The notes beneath the pieces were generated by a model. The model was not told the origin of the DNA and did no database searches. It worked only from the letters and a program-made list of their open reading frames with translations. Below are positions 1 to 7,214 of a stretch of 12,516 nt of DNA, piece by piece. This DNA comes from Gammaproteobacteria bacterium. GTDB lineage: Bacteria; Pseudomonadota; Gammaproteobacteria; Thiohalomonadales; Thiohalomonadaceae. The position numbers and the translations under genes are program-made. The stretch spans positions 1 to 12,516 of the forward strand of contig JAPHSO010000096.1 of the NCBI GenBank assembly GCA_026193675.1. The letters run 5' to 3'. Position 1 is the first letter of the stretch. Each line of letters begins with the position of its first letter.

Positions 1-794
1 AGTCCAACTTCGGTATGGATGGTCAGGTTGGGATCACTGTCGAGTACGGCTGTCAGCTGTTTGGCGATCTCCGGCTCCACCTCTGCGAGGATTCGATCGG
101 AGCGTTCAAACAGTTCGACCTGTACGCCAAAGTCCTGAAAGATCTGCGCCATCTCAACACCGATGGCACCACCACCAATGACACCGATCTTTTTAGGGAG
201 CTCAGTCAGGTTCCAGACGGTATCGGATGTGAGCACACCCCCCGCTTCGATGCCAGCAAGGGCGCCGTCAATCGGCGGTACAAATGGTGGTGCGCCGGTG
301 GCAATCACCGCACAGCCGAAGCTGATGACCGCTCCATCACTACCATCACCCTCTGGCGGGCGGGCATAGCGCTCATCACTATTGGCTGAGATGTCGATAA
401 AGATCTCATGGGCCGATCTGAATGAGGCAAAGCCCTGAATCTGTTTGATCTTGAGGCCTTTGTCGGTCTTGAAGGCCATCTCACCGCGCTGCTCAAGAAT
501 CGATTTACGGGTCTGCTCCAGAAGTGCCCAATCGAGTCGCGCTGTGTTGGTATCGAGAACACCGAGATGTGCATCATGGGCACGATCGCGCATGCGATCT
601 GCCGCTGCGCGCCACGCCTTTGAAGGGACACACCCACGCCAGAGACACTCACCACCGGGAAGCGGGGCACTGTTGATCAACGCGACGCTGAGGCCATTCT
701 GCGCCAGATCACGTGCACAGTCTTCACCACCAGGGCCGGCACCGATCACCACAACATCGTAGTCCCAACTGCCTTCAGGGATCATGCTGCTCAT
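1..794 (-). CDS. Dihydrolipoamide dehydrogenase-like pyridine nucleotide-disulfide oxidoreductase (C-terminus off window)
   Basis: About 264 residues are visible; the rest lies beyond the left edge. I translated this by hand from the minus strand. The FAD dinucleotide fold GAGPGG is at residues 18-23. The redox-active disulfide motif GGECLWRGCVPSK is at 47-59, with cysteines 50 and 55. The second FAD-contact motif VIATG is at 163-167. The NAD(H) fold GGGAIGVE is at 207-214, followed by VELFER, whose acidic residue usually indicates NAD(H) rather than NADP(H). By family it should move electrons between NAD(H) and a disulfide substrate as a cytoplasmic homodimer; the substrate is unknown. The ATG at 794 is preferred over the one at 785 because GGGAG lies 8 bases upstream. 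Odd points: asparagine 41 where the family normally has the FAD-ribose glutamate, and WR inside the disulfide loop. The C-terminal dimerisation domain with the His-Glu pair is not visible. Lpd, MerA-like or another branch cannot be separated here. Confidence 0.85.
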   Translation of the reverse strand, partial: MSSMIPEGSWDYDVVVIGAGPGGEDCARDLAQNGLSVALINSAPLPGGECLWRGCVPSKAWRAAADRMRDRAHDAHLGVLDTNTARLDWALLEQTRKSILEQRGEMAFKTDKGLKIKQIQGFASFRSAHEIFIDISANSDERYARPPEGDGSDGAVISFGCAVIATGAPPFVPPIDGALAGIEAGGVLTSDTVWNLTELPKKIGVIGGGAIGVEMAQIFQDFGVQVELFERSDRILAEVEPEIAKQLTAVLDSDPNLTIHTEVG

Positions 795-837
795 CTCGTT
801 CACTCCCAGTTATGCTCAAAAGCTGATCTTCAGATAG

Positions 838-861
838 ACAAAATCCCACCATAGGCGGGAT
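838..861 (-). terminator. Intrinsic terminator after purA
   Basis: On the minus strand ATCCCGCC and GGTGGGAT form an 8-bp stem with one G-U pair around a TAT loop, followed directly by TTTTGTCT. It lies about 48 bases downstream of the purA stop and about 44 bases before the flavoprotein start, so it most likely ends the hfl-yjeT-hisZ-purA transcript and separates it from the next gene. Confidence 0.7.
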
Positions 862-874
862 CTCGTTAACCATC

Positions 875-897
875 TACAGGGCTCTATCAGCCCTGTA
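875..897 (-). repeat. Perfect 9-bp hairpin just after purA
   Basis: TACAGGGCT and AGCCCTGTA flank a 5-base loop, beginning 11 bases past the purA stop. Neither strand has a T-run after it, so it is not a complete intrinsic terminator by itself. It precedes the terminator at 838-861 and may protect the mRNA 3' end or assist termination. Confidence 0.6.
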
Positions 898-908
898 TGA
901 CCGTTCGG

Positions 909-2222
909 TTATAGTGAGTAGGGATCCCGTAGAACAATGGTATCGTCACGATCAGGACCGGTTGAGATCACATCGATAGGAACACCCACAACCTCTTGAA
1001 TCTTGCTGATATATGCCTTGGCATTCTCAGGCAGTTCATCATAGGTGCGGCATCCAACTGTGGTGCCATCCCATCCTGGAACTTCAATATAGACCGGTTT
1101 GCATAGCTCATAGGCATCGGCACCGATAGGTGGTACATCGATGATCTCACCATTGCACTCGTAACCGGTGGCAATTTTCAGCTTCTCAAGACCATCAAGC
1201 ACATCAAGTTTGGTCAAGGTGATGCCGGTCAGTGAGTTAATCTGTGCAGAGCGACGCATGGAGACCGCATCGAACCAGCCACAACGGCGTGGACGACCGG
1301 TTGAGGCGCCAATCTCATGACCCACTTCAGCCATGTGCTTACCCATCGGATCTTTGTGCGCTTCACCATCATAAAGCTCTGTTGGGAATGGACCACCACC
1401 AACACGTGTGGTGTAGGCCTTGGTGATACCCATGATGTAGTCGAGATCTTTGGGTCCTACGCCGGTACCTGTTGAAGCACCACCTGCAGTTGGGCTTGAT
1501 GAGGTGACATAGGGATAGGTGCCGTGGTCGATATCTAGCAGTGTGCCCTGAGCACCCTCAAACATAATGTTCTGACCATTGGTACGCATGGTGTGCAGCA
1601 TGCCGGTGACATCACCCACCATTGGACGAATCAGTTCAGCCTGCTCAAGACCTTTATCCAGCATCTCCTGATAGTCAAGCTCATCAACCTTAAACAGATT
1701 CTTCAGAGCAAAGTTGTGATACTCAAGAACCTCTTTAAGACGTGATGCAAAACGCTCAGGATCCATCATGTCGCCAACCTTGAGGCCGCGACGTGAAATT
1801 TTATCTTCGTAGGCGGGGCCGATTCCACGACCGGTTGTACCGATCGCCTTCTTGCCTCGAGCCAGTTCACGCGCCTGATCAAGAGCGATGTGATAAGGAA
1901 GAATCAGGGTGGTCGCTTCACTGATAATGATACGCTCACGGGCATTGATACCTGCCGCTTCAAGCATCTCCAGCTCTTCAAGCAGCGCATCCGGTGACAG
2001 CACGACACCGTTGCCGATCATGCACTTAACACCTTCGCGCAGAACGCCCGATGGAATCAGGTGAAGTACGGTTGTCTTGCCATCGATAACCAGCGTATGG
2101 CCTGCATTATGACCACCCTGGAAACGAACCACTGCGTCAGCCTGCTCTGTCAGCAGATCAACGACCTTGCCTTTGCCTTCATCACCCCATTGAGTACCGA
2201 TGACAACTACATTCTTACCCAT
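909..2222 (-). CDS. purA: Adenylosuccinate synthetase
   Basis: PurA catalyses the GTP-dependent joining of IMP and aspartate to adenylosuccinate, the first committed step to AMP, in the cytoplasm. The 437-residue protein is of normal family length. It has the GDEGKGK phosphate loop at 13-19 with catalytic Asp14, His42 in GGHNAGH, TTGRGIGPAY, the IMP-site segment FEGAQGTLLDIDHGTYP, TTRVGGGPFPTE, GRPRRCGWFD and TKLDVLDG. The start is the ATG at 2222. A GTG at 2237 would add five residues but falls inside the Shine-Dalgarno AGGTGGAG that serves this ATG. purA follows hisZ by 46 bases and is the last gene before the terminator at 838-861. A short hairpin (2236-2251) overlaps the ribosome-binding site. 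No convincing promoter is seen in the gap, so it is probably cotranscribed with the upstream genes. Confidence 0.98.
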   Translation of the reverse strand: MGKNVVVIGTQWGDEGKGKVVDLLTEQADAVVRFQGGHNAGHTLVIDGKTTVLHLIPSGVLREGVKCMIGNGVVLSPDALLEELEMLEAAGINARERIIISEATTLILPYHIALDQARELARGKKAIGTTGRGIGPAYEDKISRRGLKVGDMMDPERFASRLKEVLEYHNFALKNLFKVDELDYQEMLDKGLEQAELIRPMVGDVTGMLHTMRTNGQNIMFEGAQGTLLDIDHGTYPYVTSSSPTAGGASTGTGVGPKDLDYIMGITKAYTTRVGGGPFPTELYDGEAHKDPMGKHMAEVGHEIGASTGRPRRCGWFDAVSMRRSAQINSLTGITLTKLDVLDGLEKLKIATGYECNGEIIDVPPIGADAYELCKPVYIEVPGWDGTTVGCRTYDELPENAKAYISKIQEVVGVPIDVISTGPDRDDTIVLRDPYSL

Positions 2223-2235
2223 ATTTAACTGCTCC

Positions 2236-2251
2236 ACCTTTTGTAGAAGGT
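2236..2251 (-). promoter_or_regulatory. Small hairpin overlapping the purA ribosome-binding site
   Basis: On the minus strand ACCTT, a 6-base loop and AAGGT form a 5-bp stem whose second arm contains the start of the purA Shine-Dalgarno AGGTGGAG. It could lower initiation, but the stem is short and may be incidental. Confidence 0.25.
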
Positions 2252-2268
2252 ATTGATAAAACGAAAAT

Positions 2269-3456
2269 TTACTTAGTTAGTGCAACAACCTGCCAGCCGT
2301 CAGCACCTTTTTCTAAAATCTGGTTACAACCCATTGCTGCTGCATCACCACTCTGTCCCGGTAGCGCCTGAATCACACATTGACCAGCACTACGCAGCTT
2401 GGAGACCTTGGCAACCAGGCCGGCATCATCACTCGCTGGTGCAAGAATCGCATCGCTCTTTGCATCTGCTGTTTTATCTGACAACATCAGTACCCGTTTG
2501 AGCTCAATGGTGAAACCGGTCGCTGGACGGGCACGTCCAAACACTTTGCCGATCTCATCGTAACGACCACCTTGAGCAACAGCTTCACTGTCGCCGGCAA
2601 CATAGGCGGCAAAAAGCACACCGGTATGATAATGGTAGCCACGCAACTCGGAAAGGTCGAAGTGCAGTTGCACCCCATCAAATGAACTGAGCCCAGCGGC
2701 AATTTTCTGTAGCGCCTCAAGCGCCTCATGAACCTCAGGGGTTGCTCCCTTCAGTAATTCAGAAGATTTGGTCAATACCGACTCGTCACCGGCAAGGGTC
2801 ACCAGGCTCTTCAGCATGTCAGCAATATCACCACTGAAATTCCAGTCGTTAAACAGGCTTTCGATCTCATGTTGAGAACGGCGCTGAATCAACTCAAATA
2901 GCCGGTTCTCCTGCTCTTGACTGAGTCCAGCCTGCTCCACCAGAGCGCGGTAGATACCAACATGACCAATATCGAGGGTGATCTCCTTCAGCCCCATCTG
3001 TTGAAGTGACTCAACAGCCAGTTGCATCACCTCCAGATCACTCTCTACTCCGGCATGTCCATAGAGCTCGGCTCCCAGCTGGAAAGGTGAACGGGTGCCA
3101 CCATGACAATCAGGTAGTGTCTTTAGAACCGTACCCACATAACAGAGACGAGTCGGCTCTTCACGTCTCAGCAGATGGGCATCAATTCGTGCCACCTGAG
3201 GCGTCATGTCTGCACGTACACCCATCATCCGACCGGTCATCTGATCGATCAGCTTAAAGGTCTTAAGTTCAAGATCTTCACCGGTACCGGTCAATAGCGA
3301 ATCGAGATATTCCACGAACGGCGGCATCACCAATTCGTAACCCCAGAGCCTGTATAGATCGAGTAACTGGCGTCGCGCCGACTCAACTTGAGCCGCTCGC
3401 TGGGGTGAAAGCTCTTCAATCCCTTCAGGGAGAATCCACTTGGTATCGATAGACAT
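2269..3456 (-). CDS. hisZ: ATP phosphoribosyltransferase regulatory subunit
   Basis: HisZ is a catalytically inactive histidyl-tRNA synthetase paralogue. It forms a hetero-octamer with short-form HisG, and the complex catalyses the first step of histidine synthesis under histidine feedback. The protein has 395 residues. It shows the class II synthetase core: KWILPEGIEEL at the N-terminus, YELVMPPFVEYLDSL at 40-54, the motif-2 region MGVRADMTPQVARI at 78-91, QLGAELYG at 126-133, and the motif-3-like AVAQGGRYDEIG and ATGFTIELKRVL. There is no separate tRNA anticodon-binding domain of typical HisRS length, which with gene context favours HisZ over HisS. The ATG at 3456 lies 9 bases after the yjeT stop with only a weak Shine-Dalgarno, so translation is probably coupled. 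The partner hisG is not in the window. The location between yjeT and purA is as in pseudomonads. Confidence 0.95.
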   Translation of the reverse strand: MSIDTKWILPEGIEELSPQRAAQVESARRQLLDLYRLWGYELVMPPFVEYLDSLLTGTGEDLELKTFKLIDQMTGRMMGVRADMTPQVARIDAHLLRREEPTRLCYVGTVLKTLPDCHGGTRSPFQLGAELYGHAGVESDLEVMQLAVESLQQMGLKEITLDIGHVGIYRALVEQAGLSQEQENRLFELIQRRSQHEIESLFNDWNFSGDIADMLKSLVTLAGDESVLTKSSELLKGATPEVHEALEALQKIAAGLSSFDGVQLHFDLSELRGYHYHTGVLFAAYVAGDSEAVAQGGRYDEIGKVFGRARPATGFTIELKRVLMLSDKTADAKSDAILAPASDDAGLVAKVSKLRSAGQCVIQALPGQSGDAAAMGCNQILEKGADGWQVVALTK

Positions 3457-3465
3457 CAGTTCAAA

Positions 3466-3657
3466 CTAGCTTCTAATTAGGTAGAGAATAATCGCACCAG
3501 AGATCATGGTGATCACACCGGTGCTCCGCAAAGCAGAAGTGGGCATGAGTGCCACCTTGGCCATCGTTTTACGGTAAAACGATGGGAACAGGGCCGGCAT
3601 CAGTCCCTCAAACACCAGCACCAGTGCCAGCGCCGAGAAAAAAAGAGTGTTATCCAC
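3466..3657 (-). CDS. yjeT: DUF2065 small inner-membrane protein, YjeT-like
   Basis: This 63-residue protein has two hydrophobic segments, about residues 4-25 (FFSALALVLVFEGLMPALF) and 45-61 (TGVITMISGAIILYLI). They are joined by a basic stretch, YRKTMAKVALMPTSALRSTG. Size, topology and position directly after hflC match the DUF2065/YjeT family; E. coli yjeT also lies between hflC and purA. It is probably an inner-membrane hairpin, and its molecular role is unknown. The start is GTG at 3657, with GAGG about 10 bases upstream in the 29-base gap after hflC. It is followed 9 bases later by hisZ. A 25-base near-perfect palindrome lies within the coding sequence (3561-3585), over the codons for PSFYRKTMA. 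An accessory link to HflKC is suggested only by gene order. Confidence 0.85.
   Translation of the reverse strand: MDNTLFFSALALVLVFEGLMPALFPSFYRKTMAKVALMPTSALRSTGVITMISGAIILYLIRS
3561..3585. repeat. 25-base near-perfect palindrome within yjeT
   Basis: CCATCGTTTTAC and its exact reverse complement GTAAAACGATGG are separated by one base. As RNA this would form an 11-bp stem with a 3-base loop. No T-run follows, so it is not an intrinsic terminator. It could be a DNA operator, an mRNA processing or stability element, or chance from the FYRKTM codons. Confidence 0.8.
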
Positions 3658-3686
3658 CTAACTCACACCTCTAAACAGAGCCAGAA

Positions 3687-4559
3687 TTACTTCCGGCCTG
3701 CTGAGTCTTTAAAGTACTTAAAGAACTCTGATTGTGCATCGATCACCATCAGATCTTCGCTCTGGCTAAATACATTCTGGTAGGCACCGAGGCTACGATA
3801 GAGATCATAGAACTCCTCATTCTTACCATAGGCCTTGGCATAGATTTCAGCCGCTTTTGCATCACCGGCACCACGAGTCTGCTCAGACTCACGATTGGCC
3901 TCAGCCAACAGAACGGTACCCTGCTTATCAGCATCGGCCTTAATACGCTCAGCCTCCTCTTTTCCACGAGAACGTAGATCTTTGGCAACACGTTCACGTT
4001 CAGCGCGCATCCGCTTAAATACCGACTCAGAGACCTCAACCGGCAGGTCGATACGCTTGATACGCACATCGATCACCTCAATACCAAACTCAGAAACCTG
4101 CTTGGAGATATTGGTGCTCATCATCTGCATGATCTCAGCACGCTCACCAGAGATCGCCTCTTGAATTGTACGCTTGGCAAACTCGTTACGCAGACCTTCC
4201 TGAACGATCTTACTTAGACGTTCGCTCGCCTTCGATTCCTGACCACGCATTGAGCGGTAATAGGCCTCAACATTGACAATTCGCCACTTGATATACGAAT
4301 CGACAATCAGATTCTTCTTCTCAAGGGTGAGGTAGGGCACTGGCGGCGCATCAAGGGTGATGATACGACGCTCAAATTTGCGCACATTATTCACAAACGG
4401 AAGTTTGAAGTAGATACCCGGTGTGTAGTCTGCACGTACAAACTCACCCAGTTGGAATTTAATCGCCAGCTCTTTCTCATTAACTACAAAGATAGACATG
4501 CTGCCGATCCACAGAACCAGTATCGCAAAGATACCGAGGAACATATTTCTAGCTTCCAT
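3687..4559 (-). CDS. hflC: HflC, SPFH-domain modulator of FtsH protease
   Basis: HflC pairs with HflK in a large inner-membrane cage on the periplasmic side that surrounds FtsH and limits its degradation of membrane proteins. The 290-residue protein has a single N-terminal membrane anchor at about 6-26. The SPFH/band-7 domain follows (VNEKELAIKFQLGE, GIYFKLPFVNNVRKFERRI, IDVRIKRIDLPVEVSESVF). Next comes a charged Ala/Glu-rich coiled-coil segment (RVAKDLRSRGKEEAERIKAD) and the conserved end AKAYGKNEEFYDLYRSL. The start at 4559 is supported by a strong GGGAGGTG 5 bases upstream; a second Met at residue 6 lacks this. Its ATG shares one base with the hflK stop (TAATG), a classic coupling arrangement that fits equal production of the two subunits. 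Despite older descriptions it is not itself a protease. Confidence 0.97.
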   Translation of the reverse strand: MEARNMFLGIFAILVLWIGSMSIFVVNEKELAIKFQLGEFVRADYTPGIYFKLPFVNNVRKFERRIITLDAPPVPYLTLEKKNLIVDSYIKWRIVNVEAYYRSMRGQESKASERLSKIVQEGLRNEFAKRTIQEAISGERAEIMQMMSTNISKQVSEFGIEVIDVRIKRIDLPVEVSESVFKRMRAERERVAKDLRSRGKEEAERIKADADKQGTVLLAEANRESEQTRGAGDAKAAEIYAKAYGKNEEFYDLYRSLGAYQNVFSQSEDLMVIDAQSEFFKYFKDSAGRK

Positions 4560-5731
4560 TAGCGCACCTCCCTACGGCGAATCGAGTCGCGGATACGCTG
4601 ACTCACTGAAGAAGAACTGGTCGTTGATGAGCCTGTTGACTCAGCAGTAGCTGAACGGGCTGCGGCCCCTTCATTACGTAAACGATCCAGTGGAAGATAG
4701 AGCATATTGTTACCACCTTTCACATCAACCAGCACTTTGCCGCTGTTGCTTAGAACAGATTCCATACTATCGAGATAGAGACGCTTCCGAGTAATCTCAG
4801 GCGCCTTCTCATACTCACCAAGAACCTTAAGGAAACGATCGGTACGACCCTCAGCATCGGCAACTACTTCGGCCAGATAGGCCTCAGCTTCGGCAATGGT
4901 TCTAGCCGAAAGACCACGCGCCTTCGGCAGGATGTCGTTGGAGTAGGTTTCCGCCTCATTGACATAACGAACCGAGTCTTCACGCGCCTCGACCACATCA
5001 TCAAACGCCGCTTTCACTTGAAGTGGAGCCTGAGCATTCTGCATGGTGAAGTTGGTCACGATAAGACCGGTGCGGTAGAGATCAAGTGTCTCTTGAAGTT
5101 GATTCTTTGCATCAATGGTGACGATTTCGCGACCCTCAGTGATAACAAAGTCCATCTTGCTTTTACCAATCACCTCACGTACAGCACTGGCGGTTGCCTG
5201 GCGTAACGTCTCATCGGGATCACGAACATTAAATAGATAGTCACGTGCCGCTTCAGGATCATTTTTTACCTGATACTGCACATCAAAACGGATATCGATG
5301 ATGTTCTCATCCTGCGTCAGCATCAGCGACTCATCGCTCTGATAACCGAGCTTGGCACTACGAACACCACTCACATCGACCTTATCAATAGTATCGATGA
5401 AACGTGGGTACCAATGAAGACCTGGACCGGTAGATTGATTGTAGGCTCCGAGGCGCAGTACAACGCCCTGATAACCCTCTTCAATGATGTAAAGACCGGA
5501 GAGACCCCAGGCAATTAGACCCAGAATAGCAATCAGACTACCGCTAACGCCAAAACCGCTTCCCGAAGAAGAACCACCGGTTGAGCCCCCTTTCGAGCTC
5601 CCTCCAAACAGTCCACCAAATTTCTGTTGTAGCTTTTTGACAACTTCATCAAGATCAGGAGGCCCCTGATCATCATTACGCTGGCCCCAGGGATCCTTGC
5701 CCCCAGAATTTCCTGGTTCGTTCCAGGCCAT
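4559..5731 (-). CDS. hflK: HflK, SPFH-domain modulator of FtsH protease
   Basis: HflK is the partner of HflC in the membrane complex that encloses and regulates FtsH. The 390-residue protein (E. coli about 419) has a hydrophilic N-terminal tail beginning MAWNEPGNSGGKDPWG, which is typical of the family. A Gly/Ser-rich linker runs over 39-64 and one membrane segment over about 63-83. The SPFH domain then follows (EEGYQGVVLRLGAY, GPGLHWYPRFIDTIDKVDV, DENIIDIRFDVQYQV, ATASAVREVIGKS) and a long coiled coil (EAETYSNDILPKARG to AEAYLAEVVADAEG). The Ser/Thr-rich C-terminus is probably disordered. The ATG at 5731 has GGAG 8 bases upstream. hflK is separated from hflX by a 116-base leader holding a possible promoter (5803-5811), so hflKC may have its own transcription start. 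It is translationally coupled to hflC by a one-base overlap. Confidence 0.97.
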   Translation of the reverse strand: MAWNEPGNSGGKDPWGQRNDDQGPPDLDEVVKKLQQKFGGLFGGSSKGGSTGGSSSGSGFGVSGSLIAILGLIAWGLSGLYIIEEGYQGVVLRLGAYNQSTGPGLHWYPRFIDTIDKVDVSGVRSAKLGYQSDESLMLTQDENIIDIRFDVQYQVKNDPEAARDYLFNVRDPDETLRQATASAVREVIGKSKMDFVITEGREIVTIDAKNQLQETLDLYRTGLIVTNFTMQNAQAPLQVKAAFDDVVEAREDSVRYVNEAETYSNDILPKARGLSARTIAEAEAYLAEVVADAEGRTDRFLKVLGEYEKAPEITRKRLYLDSMESVLSNSGKVLVDVKGGNNMLYLPLDRLRNEGAAARSATAESTGSSTTSSSSVSQRIRDSIRRREVR

Positions 5732-5802
5732 AATTTATTCTCCAAAACAGTTCACAAGCTCCGATCAAAAAAATTTCAAACGGAGTAAACAAATTGGGGC
5801 GA

Positions 5803-5811
5803 ATTCTAGCA
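5803..5811 (-). promoter_or_regulatory. Possible extended -10 promoter for hflKC
   Basis: The minus strand reads TGCTAGAAT, a TG-extended -10 box with TAGAAT one base from consensus, about 70 bases upstream of the hflK ATG in the hflX-hflK gap. No good -35 box is found 16-18 bases upstream, so it would be an extended -10 type. Position and motif support it; nothing else does. Confidence 0.4.
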
Positions 5812-5847
5812 CATTTCAACCAATATGCTGCCGAGAGTTTGAGAGAT

Positions 5848-7155
5848 TTAGAGCTCTAGATTTTCGCTTTCAGAATCAGGTAGATAGGAGGAAAATTCTG
5901 AATCACTCTGGAGCCGCGACAGTTCATGACTGTTGATCTCAACCTCCAGCAGGATATTACCCTGCTCATCGACATCATCATTGAGCACCTCAGCCACACT
6001 AAAGAGCCTGGCCCGTAATTTTCCGGTATGTGGCGGCAGTTTCAGCGATATACGCTGGCAACTGGGGACAAAGCGTTCAGATAGTCGCGTCAGCAACAGG
6101 TCTATCCCCTCTCCACTTACCGCGGATAGATAGATTCGTTCACGCCCACCTCCCACAGAGAGGTTAATGTGGGGCTCGAGATCTTCAACCGTATCGATTT
6201 TGTTATAAATCTCGATCTGCGGCACCATATCGGCACCAATCTCGTTCAGGACATCATTCACCTGTTCAATCTTGAGTTGACGCTCTTCATCCCCGGCATC
6301 AATCACATGCAGCAGCAGATCTGCTTCACGGGTCTCAGTGAGGGTTGAACGAAACGACTCCACCAGATCATGGGGCAGGTGGCGGATAAATCCGACCGTA
6401 TCGGCCAGGATAATTGGCTCCTGACTCGGCAGTTCGATACGTCGCAGGGTTGGATCGAGCGTCGCAAACAGCTGATCGGCCACATAGACCGCCTGCTTTT
6501 CACAAAGTCGATTAAACAGCGTTGATTTGCCGGCGTTGGTGTATCCAACAAGTGATACTGTCGGAATATCTGCACGTACACGTCCCTTACGTGACTCTTC
6601 ACGCTGTTGACGTACCTTTGCCAGACGCTTCTTGAGCTGCTTGATACGGGCTCCAAGGAGTTGTCGATCAGTCTCAAGCTGGGTCTCACCCGGACCACGC
6701 AGGCCGATTCCACCCTTCTGACGTTCAAGGTGCGTCCAACCGCGAACCAGACGGGTAGAGAGATGACTGAGCTGGGCCAACTCAACCTGAAGCTTGCCCT
6801 CATGAGTACGCGCACGCTGGGCAAAGATATCGAGAATCAGACCGGTACGATCAAGTACTCGACACTCAACCAGCTTTTCGATATTTCGCTCTTGCGCTGG
6901 CGAGATGGCATGGTTGATAAGAACCAGCTCAATCTCTTCGCTTTTGACCAGCTCCCTGATCTCTTCAGCCTTGCCGCTACCGACAAAATATTTTGCCTCG
7001 GGAGTACGGCGTGAGCCCCGCACGGTGACCACCGGATCGGCACCCGCTGAACGGGCAAGGTCAACGAATTCGCTAAGATCCTCGCGCTCGCTCTCGGCCT
7101 GAAGATCGAGATGAACCAGCAACGCACGTGCACCAGCCTGCGGACGCTCAAACAA
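5848..7155 (-). CDS. hflX: HflX, ribosome-associated GTPase
   Basis: HflX binds the 50S subunit and splits or rescues stalled 70S ribosomes, notably under heat stress. The 435-residue protein has the N-terminal HflX domain (KYFVGSGKAEEI at 55-66, HAISPAQERN at 82-91, DRTGLILDIFAQRARTHEGK at 102-121, the GLRGPGETQLE loop at 151-161). The GTPase domain has G1 GYTNAGKS at 204-211, G3 DTVG at 252-255, G4 NKID at 318-321 and G5 SAVSG at 344-348. The start is TTG at 7155. An in-frame TGA lies two codons upstream, and the resulting MFERPQAGARALLVHL aligns with the E. coli N-terminus (MFDR), so no earlier start is possible. The Shine-Dalgarno is weak, which suggests low expression relative to hfq. 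It lies 59 bases after hfq, as in E. coli. Confidence 0.97.
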   Translation of the reverse strand: MFERPQAGARALLVHLDLQAESEREDLSEFVDLARSAGADPVVTVRGSRRTPEAKYFVGSGKAEEIRELVKSEEIELVLINHAISPAQERNIEKLVECRVLDRTGLILDIFAQRARTHEGKLQVELAQLSHLSTRLVRGWTHLERQKGGIGLRGPGETQLETDRQLLGARIKQLKKRLAKVRQQREESRKGRVRADIPTVSLVGYTNAGKSTLFNRLCEKQAVYVADQLFATLDPTLRRIELPSQEPIILADTVGFIRHLPHDLVESFRSTLTETREADLLLHVIDAGDEERQLKIEQVNDVLNEIGADMVPQIEIYNKIDTVEDLEPHINLSVGGGRERIYLSAVSGEGIDLLLTRLSERFVPSCQRISLKLPPHTGKLRARLFSVAEVLNDDVDEQGNILLEVEINSHELSRLQSDSEFSSYLPDSESENLEL

Positions 7156-7214
7156 AGAGAGTCACGCCTGCTGGTTGATGTTGCTGTGGTGTATCAGATT
7201 GCAGAAAGCTTTTC

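Noticed and set aside
15..762. Several plus-strand open frames near the left edge
   Set aside because: They lie antisense to the flavoprotein gene, whose minus-strand translation shows clear FAD, disulfide and NAD motifs; the plus-strand frames show none.
2223..2237. GTG start five codons upstream for purA
   Set aside because: The GTG is part of the Shine-Dalgarno AGGTGGAG for the ATG at 2222, which gives the standard N-terminus.
3280..3291. Palindrome ACCGGTACCGGT in hisZ
   Set aside because: It is simply two Thr-Gly codon pairs (LTGTGED), a conserved HisZ segment.
3209..6580. The 12-mer TCTGCACGTACA occurs at 3209, 4429 and 6569
   Set aside because: All three copies are in minus-strand genes in the same frame and encode Val-Arg-Ala-Asp (hisZ, hflC, hflX), so shared residues plus codon preference explain them.
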